A stretch of DNA of 6,916 nucleotides from Gammaproteobacteria bacterium (lineage in GTDB: Bacteria; Pseudomonadota; Gammaproteobacteria; Eutrophobiales; Eutrophobiaceae): positions 1-6,916 of the forward strand of contig JABHFC010000213.1 in the NCBI GenBank assembly GCA_018676275.1, given 5' to 3'. The translations under genes were made by a program, and so were the position numbers. This document shows positions 1 through 5,647 of this stretch, one piece after another (the stretch's first letter is position 1; the number at the start of each line of letters is the position of its first letter). A model generated the notes under the pieces. The model was not told where the DNA came from. It saw only the letters and a program-made list of their open reading frames with translations, and searched no databases.

Positions 1-367
1 CAAACCTGACGACTGCTTTTTCAGCATCTGAAAACGGACCATTTTCTACATCGTCAATTTGATCAACCTGTTCCTGTGTCACACCCGCTTCCAGTGAACC
101 GGGTATATTTTGTTTGTTACAGGTACGACAACCATGAATCTGGGACAAACGTAATCGCACCAGTTGTTTATATTTTTGCTCGACTTTTCCGCCAAAGAAT
201 ATCTTTGCGTAGAACTGGTTCATCACGAAATCAAGCATGTCTGGCGCATTCGCAAACACCTCGACAAAGGTTGGTTCATTGGTGAGTTTTTTAAGATGAT
301 CCCAGGCGGCCTGAGCCGTCTCGGAAAGTTTTTCCCTTGGTATGCGTTGCAGTGGAGAATTCGCCAT
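1..367 (-). CDS. Carboxymuconolactone decarboxylase / AhpD-like family protein (partial, C-terminus off the left edge)
   Basis: The minus strand reads from an ATG at 367 through 122 open codons to the window edge, so the C-terminus is missing. A GAGG ribosome-binding site (374..377) sits six bases before the ATG and supports this start. The all-helical N-terminal region leads to a C-R-T-C pair (Cys80, Cys83) in the context LRLSQIHGCRTCNKQN, the redox/catalytic motif of the carboxymuconolactone decarboxylase/AhpD fold. Classical AhpD has Glu-X11-Cys-X2-Cys-X3-His; counting from Cys80, the Glu position is Gln68 and the His position is Asn87. This suggests a divergent subfamily rather than a true AhpD or a 4-carboxymuconolactone decarboxylase. 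It lies 91 bases downstream of the short-chain dehydrogenase on the same strand and may be co-transcribed, although it also has its own candidate promoter. Substrate and role are unknown; a disulfide- or peroxide-related activity, or an accessory role in the catabolic pathway, are both possible. The family call is fairly secure and the function is not. Confidence 0.8.
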   Translation of the reverse strand, partial: MANSPLQRIPREKLSETAQAAWDHLKKLTNEPTFVEVFANAPDMLDFVMNQFYAKIFFGGKVEQKYKQLVRLRLSQIHGCRTCNKQNIPGSLEAGVTQEQVDQIDDVENGPFSDAEKAVVRF

Positions 368-401
368 AGCTAACCTCGTCTTTTCTGCTGTTTAATGTTC
401 A

Positions 402-430
402 ATTATAGGATCGATATCTGAATAAACTAT
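402..430 (-). promoter_or_regulatory. Candidate sigma70 promoter for the AhpD-like gene
   Basis: On the minus strand a perfect TATAAT (407..402) lies about 35 bases before the AhpD-like ATG. The matching -35 region at a 17-base spacing is poor (ATAGTT), so this is either a weak or activator-dependent promoter or a chance match in an A+T-rich gap. If it is real, the leader would be about 28 bases long and the gene could be expressed independently of the upstream dehydrogenase gene. Confidence 0.35.
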
Positions 431-458
431 CTTTGCGATTGTTTTAATAGCTCCATAG

Positions 459-1229
459 CTACCCCGCTGGCATCCTTAATCCGCCATCCAGTCGAATGGT
501 TTCACCGTTTATATAAGGATTACTTATTATATGTTCAGCCAGGGATGCAAATTCTTCCGCTTCGGCCAGGCGTTTGGGAAACTGGACATCTTTTGCCAAG
601 CCTTCTTTAACCTCTGCCGGAAGCGCACCCAGTAATGGAGTCTCACACAAACCCGGAGCAATCGTTGTTATACGTATGCCGTAGTAGGCAAGATCGCGGG
701 CAACTGGCAAGGTCAAACTAACCAATGCGCCTTTACTTGCCGCATAGGCGACCTGGCCTCGCTGGCCTTCATATGCTGCAATAGAGGAAGTGTTAATGAT
801 AACCCCGCGCTCGCCTTTAGCATTAGGTTCGTTCAGAGCCATTTTTTCTGCTACCAGGGTAATAACATTGAATGTGCCAACAAGATTGATGTTAATCACG
901 TCTCTAAACAAATCCATCGGGAATGGACCCTTCTTGCTCAATGTTTTTGTAGCACCACCACCTCTTCCGGCACAATTGACACAGATATGGATTGCACCAA
1001 AAGCATCCATTACTTTCTCAATTGCAGCAATAACGGAATCCTCATCGGCAATATTGACGGCACAGAAAATGGCTTTATCTCCCAACTCACTCGCCAGTGC
1101 CTCACCCGCTTCTTCATTCATATCGAAAATCGCTACGCTGGCTCCCGCTTTAGCAAATAATTCCGTGCTTGCCCTGCCAAGACCGGAAGCCCCGCCGGTG
1201 ACGATAGCAACATGATTTGTCAATTCCAT
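459..1229 (-). CDS. Short-chain dehydrogenase, probable type II 3-hydroxyacyl-CoA dehydrogenase (HSD17B10-like)
   Basis: This 256-residue protein is a classical SDR that probably oxidises 3-hydroxyacyl-CoA (or a hydroxysteroid) with NAD+ in the cytoplasm. The cofactor loop TGGASGLG is at residues 11-18. Asp36 at the end of the second strand favours NAD over NADP. NCAG (85-88) replaces the usual NNAG. The catalytic set is Asn115, Ser149, Tyr162 and Lys166 (YAASK). The stretch from INTSSIAAYEGQRGQ through TIAPGLCETPLL to NGETIRLDGGLRMPAG closely follows what I recall of mammalian HSD17B10/bacterial HADH2-type enzymes, including the characteristic C-terminal end. Length is normal for the family. 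The frame is open 18 codons further upstream (to 1283), but the internal ATG at 1229 is preferred because GAGGA lies six bases before it and the SDR fold starts at once (MELTNHVAIVTGG). It is divergent from the thiolase operon and may supply the dehydrogenase step there, since the fused dehydrogenase domain at 2668..4767 looks inactive. The exact substrate is inferred. Confidence 0.9.
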   Translation of the reverse strand: MELTNHVAIVTGGASGLGRASTELFAKAGASVAIFDMNEEAGEALASELGDKAIFCAVNIADEDSVIAAIEKVMDAFGAIHICVNCAGRGGGATKTLSKKGPFPMDLFRDVININLVGTFNVITLVAEKMALNEPNAKGERGVIINTSSIAAYEGQRGQVAYAASKGALVSLTLPVARDLAYYGIRITTIAPGLCETPLLGALPAEVKEGLAKDVQFPKRLAEAEEFASLAEHIISNPYINGETIRLDGGLRMPAG

Positions 1230-1233
1230 ATCA

Positions 1234-1239
1234 TTCCTC
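1234..1239 (-). promoter_or_regulatory. Ribosome-binding site deciding the SDR start
   Basis: The minus strand reads GAGGAA at 1239..1234; its GAGG core lies six bases before the ATG at 1229. This fixes the SDR start at 1229 and argues against the in-frame ATG 18 codons upstream, which would add residues not expected before the first SDR beta strand. Confidence 0.7.
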
Positions 1240-1265
1240 AAATTCGTTGATGTTCTGCTAAGCAA

Positions 1266-1283
1266 TTGAGAAATATACCTCAA
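1266..1283. promoter_or_regulatory. Imperfect palindrome, candidate operator in the divergent intergenic region
   Basis: The 18-bp element TTGAGAAATATACCTCAA has perfect 5-bp outer arms (TTGAG/CTCAA) and a symmetric ATAT centre, so 14 of 18 positions obey dyad symmetry. It covers the proposed -10 box of the SDR promoter, where a bound repressor would block transcription. Two more CTCAA half-sites occur at 1305..1309 and 1387..1391. Size and symmetry fit a TetR- or MarR-type homodimer, but no regulator gene is in the window and I do not recognise the motif as a known KstR, PsrA or FadR site. Confidence 0.4.
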
Positions 1284-1299
1284 ATGATTAGTTTTTGAA
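1272..1299 (-). promoter_or_regulatory. Candidate sigma70 promoter for the SDR gene
   Basis: On the minus strand TTCAAA (1299..1294) and TATATT (1277..1272) are separated by 16 bases. The -10 differs from consensus at one position and the -35 matches four of six. Transcription would start near 1265, giving a leader of about 36 bases that contains the GAGGA site. The imperfect palindrome at 1266..1283 overlaps the -10. Confidence 0.4.
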
Positions 1300-1336
1300 T
1301 AAAACTCAAGTTTATGATACCGTTTCCGAAGTCAGT

Positions 1337-1366
1337 TTGAAATATAAGAATTTAGATAAATAAACT
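1337..1366 (+). promoter_or_regulatory. Weak candidate promoter for the plus-strand operon
   Basis: TTGAAA (1337..1342) and TAAACT (1361..1366) lie 18 bases apart, which would start transcription roughly 40 bases before the thiolase ATG. The -10 is poor (four of six), and other A+T-rich hexamers nearby could serve as well. The operon needs a promoter somewhere in 1230..1414 because the neighbouring gene is divergent; the precise location is a guess. Confidence 0.22.
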
Positions 1367-1414
1367 GCGAAGCCCGTCTTACCCAACTCAAAAGACTCCC
1401 TGTATAGAAACAAA

Positions 1415-2620
1415 ATGTCTGAAGCGTATATATATCAACATCTTCGAACGCCACGGGGAAAAGGTCGCCCATCAGGGGCTTTGCATTGCGTATCAGCAGT
1501 CGAATTACTCGCCCAGACACTGAAAGAACTCAGAAACAGAACCCAGCTTGATACCGCTTTGGTGGAAGATGTCATCGCAGGATGCGGTTCTCCCGTTGGC
1601 GAGCAAGGCAGTGCTATTGGTCGTGCTGCCTGCCTGCAAGCAGATTATGCAATTACTACCCCGGGACAGCAGATTCATCGTTTTTGCTCGTCCGGACTGG
1701 AAGCTGTCAATCTTGCCGCCGCCAAAGTCATGTCCGGTCAATGTGACCTGGTAATTGGTTGCGGTGTGGAAAGTATGTCTCGTATTCCCATAGGCTCATC
1801 CGGCGGTGCCTGGTCATCCGATCCATCCCTCGCTTATAAAATTCATTTTGTTTCACAGGGGATCTCAGCCGATTTAATCGCCAGTTTGCACAATTTCAGC
1901 AGAGAAGATGCAGATAACTATGCCCTTGAAAGCCAACGTCGCGCCGGGCTTGCCTGGGACAATGGTTATTTCGATCAATCCGTTTTTACCGTTGTCGACA
2001 GTATCGACATGCCGCTGTTATCAAGGGATGAACACATGCGTCCACAAACAACCATTGAAGACCTGGCGAAACTCCCGGCCGTATTTGAAAAAATGGGCGC
2101 AGATGGTTTCGATCAACAAGCGATACACAAATATCCACAAGTAGAAAAAATTAATCATATACACACCGCGGGTAATTCCAGTGGGATTGTCGACGGTGCA
2201 GCAGCTGTTCTTGTTGGTAATGCGGAGATAGGAGAGCGCCTCGGTTTAAAACCACGCGCAAAAATACGTTCATTTGCGTCCGTTGGTACTGATCCTACGA
2301 TCATGTTGACAGGCCCTGCTCCTTCAGCGCTAAAGGCACTTGAAAAAGCCGGTATGGATAAAACGGATATTGATTTATTTGAACTCAATGAAGCTTTTGC
2401 TTCAGTTGTGCTGCTGTTTATGCAGGATCTGGATATTCCCCGTGACAAAATTAATGTTAATGGCGGCGCAATTGCGATGGGCCATCCCATTGGTGCCACC
2501 GGCGCCATGATCCTCGGTACTGTTCTGGATGAACTTGAACGACGTAACCTGGGCACCGCCCTGGTTAATCTTTGCGTCGGTGCTGGCATGGGAACGGCAA
2601 CCATCATTGAAAGAATTTAG
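1415..2620 (+). CDS. Acetyl-CoA C-acyltransferase (thiolase, FadA/FadI-like)
   Basis: This 401-residue thiolase cleaves 3-oxoacyl-CoA with CoA to release acetyl-CoA (or propionyl-CoA for 2-methyl substrates) in the cytoplasm. All catalytic elements are present: nucleophile Cys91 in FCSSGLEA, the GNSSG loop at 253-257, NEAFA at 325-329, His357 in GHPIGATGA, and Cys387 in LCVGAGMG. Length is typical. The N-terminus (AYIYQHLRTPRGKG) matches the usual first strand of degradative thiolases, so the ATG at 1415 is right although no Shine-Dalgarno sequence precedes it (GTATAGAAACAAA). It is the first gene of the plus-strand operon and ends 47 bases before the multifunctional protein, so the two probably act as a non-fused beta-oxidation pair. 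Chain-length or branched-chain preference cannot be read from the sequence. This is a real degradative thiolase, unlike the cysteine-less thiolase-fold protein at the end of the operon. Confidence 0.93.
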   Translation: MSEAYIYQHLRTPRGKGRPSGALHCVSAVELLAQTLKELRNRTQLDTALVEDVIAGCGSPVGEQGSAIGRAACLQADYAITTPGQQIHRFCSSGLEAVNLAAAKVMSGQCDLVIGCGVESMSRIPIGSSGGAWSSDPSLAYKIHFVSQGISADLIASLHNFSREDADNYALESQRRAGLAWDNGYFDQSVFTVVDSIDMPLLSRDEHMRPQTTIEDLAKLPAVFEKMGADGFDQQAIHKYPQVEKINHIHTAGNSSGIVDGAAAVLVGNAEIGERLGLKPRAKIRSFASVGTDPTIMLTGPAPSALKALEKAGMDKTDIDLFELNEAFASVVLLFMQDLDIPRDKINVNGGAIAMGHPIGATGAMILGTVLDELERRNLGTALVNLCVGAGMGTATIIERI

Positions 2621-2667
2621 AAACTACATAACGAATTCAGAATACTAAATTGAATAAGCTGACAACA

Positions 2668-4767
2668 ATGAGCTACGAGTTAGCTGAGAACGGAATCGCA
2701 ATTGTGACGATTGATGTAAAAGATCGTCCAATGAATATCCTGACACCGGAATTGCATCAGGATGTGGGAACAGTTGCGGAGCAGCTGGCCAAGGATGACA
2801 AAGCCATCGGTGCAATAATTCAATCGGGAAAACCTGCTTTTGTTGCGGGTGGCGATCTAAAACGTATTGTTGGTTTATACGATCTGAACCGCAGTCCTGA
2901 GCAAGCCTATTCACAATCCCGGGTATTTACAGAAGCTTTACGCAAGCTGGAAACCTGCGGTAAGCCAGTGGTCTGCGCTATAAATGGCGCTGCTTTGGGT
3001 GGTGGTCTGGAGCTGGCTTTGGCCTGTCATTATCGTGTTGTAATAGACGATCCAAAAATCCCCCTGGGCTTACCTGAAACCAGCGTAGGTTTAATACCGG
3101 GCGCTGGTGGTACACAACGTTTACCTCGTCTTATTGGCATTAAACAAGCTGCTGAATTAATCCTCTCGGGTTCACATGTCAGTCCACAGGCAGCATTAAA
3201 ACTTGGAATGGTTGACCAGCTTGTTAATAAGGAAGATTTATTAAACGAAGCAAGCCGTTGGATTCTTGAAGAAGGTAAATCCGAACAGCCATGGGATAAA
3301 CGAGGTTTTCAAATTCCCGGCGGGGCCACACTAAATAACCCGAAGATTGCAAAAGTCTACCAGGACTTCAGCACGCGCGTGGCAGTTGAAACAAGATACA
3401 ACTACCCTGCCCCAATTGCTGCACTGGAAAGTATATTTAATGGAACTACTGTTTCTTCTTTTGATGCCGCTCTGAAAATTGAAACTCGCGAGTTTTCGAA
3501 ATTGACTCGTGGCGCAGTTGCCAGGAACATGATGCGTACTTTATTTCTAAATAAAGGTATTACAGATCGACTCAATAAACGTCCTGCTGGAATTGATAAG
3601 TTTAAAACCAGCCAACTTGCCATCCTCGGGCATTCAATAGAGAGTAATAGTACAGGCTATGCCTGTGCTCTTGCCGACATAGAAGTTTTCCCTGTTAGCG
3701 GTGCGAGTGACGACAATAATCAGAAGATATTGAAGTATGCAGAAGAAAGTTTGGAGCAACGAATAAACTCCGGTAAAACCAGCAAAGAAAAAGCTGAGTC
3801 TATTCTTGCAAAAATCAAGACGAGTAGTGATGATAAGTTATTATCAGAAATTGATGTAATAATGATAGTGTCAAAAATTGATTCAAAAGTATTGTCAGAA
3901 CAAATCGCAAAAATTGGTGACTCCACGATCATTGCTGTTGATACCACACTTATGTCATTAGCTGATGTAAATGCAGGCTTATCCAATCCAGGTCGCGTAG
4001 TGGGATGGCATGTCAATCATCCTGCTGCTTACAGCCAGGCAGCTGAAATAGTAGTACAGGACAACACCAGTGAAGAGACGCTTGCCAGGATTCTCGATTT
4101 CACTCAGCAATTACGCAAGACGCCTGTAATTCAAAAGGAAAGTTCAGTTCTTTTTAGTCAGGCTTGTATGTTTGTCTACCTGGAAGAAGGTTTACAAATG
4201 CTGTCCGAAGGAATTAGCCCGGCTTTAATAGAAAATGCTGCACGCGATGCGGGTATGCAAAAAGCACCTCTGGAGTTGATTGATGAAATTTCACTACCTC
4301 TTGCTTATCAATCTATGAATGATAAATCTGCGGGTGCTGAAATAGTAAAAAGTATGATTGAAGAACACGGACGAACAGGAATAGAGGAAGGCTCAGGTTT
4401 TTACAATTACACTGGTGGCAGCAAATCAATTTGGCAGGACCTCGGAAAGCAAAGCAAATCAAAAGAGACAGGTATAGACGTGGAAGAATTGAAACAACGT
4501 TTCCTCAGTATCCAGTCCCTCAGGGCTCTATCCTTTTGTGAAGATGGCTTGATTGATGTTATTGAAGCCGATATTGCATCGATTTTAATTTGCGGCTTCC
4601 CCTCTTACACAGGCGGCATGCTTTCCTATATTGATACACTGGGAATCAAAGGTTTCATCAAACAATGCGAACAACTTGCGGAAAAATTTGGAACACAGTA
4701 CAAAGTTAGTGATGAGTTGTATGAAAAAGCGAAATCAAGTGACCGACTATATCCAATAGCGGCCTGA
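2668..4767 (+). CDS. FadJ/FadB-like multifunctional protein: enoyl-CoA hydratase domain fused to a degenerate 3-hydroxyacyl-CoA dehydrogenase domain
   Basis: Numbering is from the ATG at 2668 (699 residues); an in-frame TTG at 2650 would add six residues, and neither start has a clear ribosome site. Residues 1 to about 200 are a crotonase domain that hydrates trans-2-enoyl-CoA. Oxyanion-hole loops are at AGGD (60-63) and GAALGGG, and both catalytic acids are present, Glu115 (GGLE) and Glu137 (GLPE). About 310-485 align along their whole length, without frameshift, to the NAD-binding domain of 3-hydroxyacyl-CoA dehydrogenase, but the GxGxxG loop reads G321-H-S-I-E-S326. The acidic end of strand 2 is gone, the usual E-A-x-x-E reads IVSKI, and SNTS reads VDTT. 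His448 and Glu460 of the catalytic dyad remain. Two HAD C-terminal repeats follow; the second keeps GFPSYTGG near 643-650. Length fits FadJ/FadB. I infer a working hydratase and a dehydrogenase half that is inactive or structural. It is co-directional with the thiolase and ends four bases before the next gene. Confidence 0.88.
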   Translation: MSYELAENGIAIVTIDVKDRPMNILTPELHQDVGTVAEQLAKDDKAIGAIIQSGKPAFVAGGDLKRIVGLYDLNRSPEQAYSQSRVFTEALRKLETCGKPVVCAINGAALGGGLELALACHYRVVIDDPKIPLGLPETSVGLIPGAGGTQRLPRLIGIKQAAELILSGSHVSPQAALKLGMVDQLVNKEDLLNEASRWILEEGKSEQPWDKRGFQIPGGATLNNPKIAKVYQDFSTRVAVETRYNYPAPIAALESIFNGTTVSSFDAALKIETREFSKLTRGAVARNMMRTLFLNKGITDRLNKRPAGIDKFKTSQLAILGHSIESNSTGYACALADIEVFPVSGASDDNNQKILKYAEESLEQRINSGKTSKEKAESILAKIKTSSDDKLLSEIDVIMIVSKIDSKVLSEQIAKIGDSTIIAVDTTLMSLADVNAGLSNPGRVVGWHVNHPAAYSQAAEIVVQDNTSEETLARILDFTQQLRKTPVIQKESSVLFSQACMFVYLEEGLQMLSEGISPALIENAARDAGMQKAPLELIDEISLPLAYQSMNDKSAGAEIVKSMIEEHGRTGIEEGSGFYNYTGGSKSIWQDLGKQSKSKETGIDVEELKQRFLSIQSLRALSFCEDGLIDVIEADIASILICGFPSYTGGMLSYIDTLGIKGFIKQCEQLAEKFGTQYKVSDELYEKAKSSDRLYPIAA

Positions 4768-4771
4768 TAAT

Positions 4772-5227
4772 ATGAGTGCTCTATTAACATCTGAGTTATT
4801 GTCCCATATAGGTGATACCGGCCCAGTTAAGGAAGAAGTTGTCACCCGTCGTGATATTCGAAAATACTCGATTGCCACCGGGCAGCGCCTGCGTAAGTTT
4901 CTCGATGGTGATGAAGCACCACCAATGTTTCATGTCTCCCTGTTTTGGGATGTTGTTGAGCTGGACCAACTGAGCCCGGATGGTGTATCAATTGATGGTT
5001 TACTACCAAAATTTCCTCTCGAAAAGGCAATGGCTGGTGGACTAAAGATTGATTATTATCAATCAATATTTCCCGGTGATATTCTCACGGCGAATCGTAC
5101 GCTAACTGATATTTATGAAAAACAGGGATCCAAAGGACCAATAATTTTTTACGAGGTAATCATGGAAGTAAAAAATAAGGCAGGTGAACCCGTGCTAACA
5201 GAAAAAACCACACGCTTGTTACGTTAA
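4772..5227 (+). CDS. FAS1-like dehydratase / MaoC N-terminal-type (R)-hydratase subunit
   Basis: This 151-residue protein has the hot-dog fold of the MaoC_dehydrat_N (FAS1-like dehydratase region) family. Visible landmarks are the early RRDIRKYSIATGQ helix, EAPPMF (about residues 48-53), and the central MAGGLKIDYYQSIFPGDILTANRTL stretch starting near residue 88, where AGG, the aromatic pair and PGD are family signatures. It lacks the IHYD catalytic motif found in the next gene, so it is best read as the acyl-binding partner of a heteromeric (R)-specific 2-enoyl-CoA hydratase, as with ChsH1-ChsH2 in cholesterol side-chain degradation and other split MaoC pairs. The ATG lies four bases after the upstream stop with no visible Shine-Dalgarno sequence, suggesting translational coupling. 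The next gene begins three bases after its stop. The family assignment is firm; the heteromeric pairing is inferred from adjacency and size, and the substrate is unknown. Confidence 0.85.
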   Translation: MSALLTSELLSHIGDTGPVKEEVVTRRDIRKYSIATGQRLRKFLDGDEAPPMFHVSLFWDVVELDQLSPDGVSIDGLLPKFPLEKAMAGGLKIDYYQSIFPGDILTANRTLTDIYEKQGSKGPIIFYEVIMEVKNKAGEPVLTEKTTRLLR

Positions 5228-5230
5228 GAC

Positions 5231-5647
5231 ATGTCCAGGCTCAAAAATATAAAAGAAAATGATCTGCTGCCAGAGCGGGAGTTTACACCCGACAATGTGG
5301 AGCTGTTTTTTTATAATGCCGTTCTCTGGAATGCACATCGTATACATTATGACTTTCCCTATGCTACCGAAGTCGAAGGTTATCCGGGCCTTGTCATTGC
5401 AGGTCCTCAGTTAGGTGATTGGTTAACGCAAACAGCAATTGAATGGCTGGCAGATGACGGCAAACTTGTGTCGGTTGAATATTCAAATCGAAAAGCCTCT
5501 TATATAGGTGAAACCCTTCGCTCCGGTGGTAAGGTAAGCTCTGTAAATGTCGAAAATGGCGAGGTGGAACTGGAGCTATATATAATGAATGAAGCGGATG
5601 AGGTGATCACACCTGGAAGCGCCACTGTCAGGTTTGCTACAGCTTAA
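5231..5647 (+). CDS. MaoC/HTD2-like (R)-specific enoyl-CoA hydratase subunit
   Basis: This 138-residue hot-dog protein resembles the catalytic half of HTD2/mesaconyl-CoA-type hydratases. The signature NAHRIHYD (34-41) is followed by EVEGYPGLVIAGP (47-59), the hydratase-2 loop and helix. His39 is the likely general base. The canonical hydratase-2 motif has Asp five residues before this His, and here that place is Asn34, a pattern I associate with the HTD2-like branch. The C-terminal half carries the remaining strands (GGKVSSVNVENGEVELELYIMN). It probably pairs with the preceding FAS1-like subunit to add water to a 2-enoyl-CoA, giving the beta-hydroxyacyl-CoA used by the aldolase that follows. 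The junctions are tight: three bases from the upstream stop and a one-base TAATG overlap with the downstream start. Itaconyl/mesaconyl-CoA hydratase is a possible alternative, but the operon context argues for side-chain degradation. Confidence 0.85.
   Translation: MSRLKNIKENDLLPEREFTPDNVELFFYNAVLWNAHRIHYDFPYATEVEGYPGLVIAGPQLGDWLTQTAIEWLADDGKLVSVEYSNRKASYIGETLRSGGKVSSVNVENGEVELELYIMNEADEVITPGSATVRFATA

Noticed and set aside
76..373. Two overlapping 69-codon plus-strand frames near the left edge
   Set aside because: They are antisense to the AhpD-like gene, whose motif and ribosome-binding site establish the minus strand as coding.
368..458. Possible terminator between the SDR and AhpD-like genes
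   Set aside because: I could not find a GC-rich stem followed by a T-run on the minus strand. The gap instead holds a candidate -10 box.
790..1215. 141-codon plus-strand open frame opposite the SDR gene
   Set aside because: It lies wholly antisense to a well-conserved SDR, its translation shows no family resemblance, and it has no supporting ribosome site.
1230..1283. 18-codon upstream extension of the SDR frame to an ATG at 1283
   Set aside because: The internal ATG at 1229 has a GAGGA site at the right distance and begins directly at the first SDR strand. The extension also overlaps the candidate promoter and palindrome.
2155..2607. 150-codon minus-strand open frame inside the thiolase gene
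   Set aside because: It is a reverse shadow of the thiolase coding frame, rich in Ser, Pro and Arg with no recognisable domain.
3598..4120. A frameshift as the cause of the missing dehydrogenase motifs
   Set aside because: The frame aligns continuously with the HAD domain on both sides of every lost motif, and the downstream C-terminal repeats are in the same frame, so substitutions rather than a frameshift explain it.
5047..5064. Perfect 7-bp hairpin GATTGAT-TATT-ATCAATC
   Set aside because: It lies mid-gene and encodes conserved residues of the FAS1-like subunit (KIDYYQS). Its stem is A+T-rich with no T-run after it, so it is neither a terminator nor a clear regulatory element.
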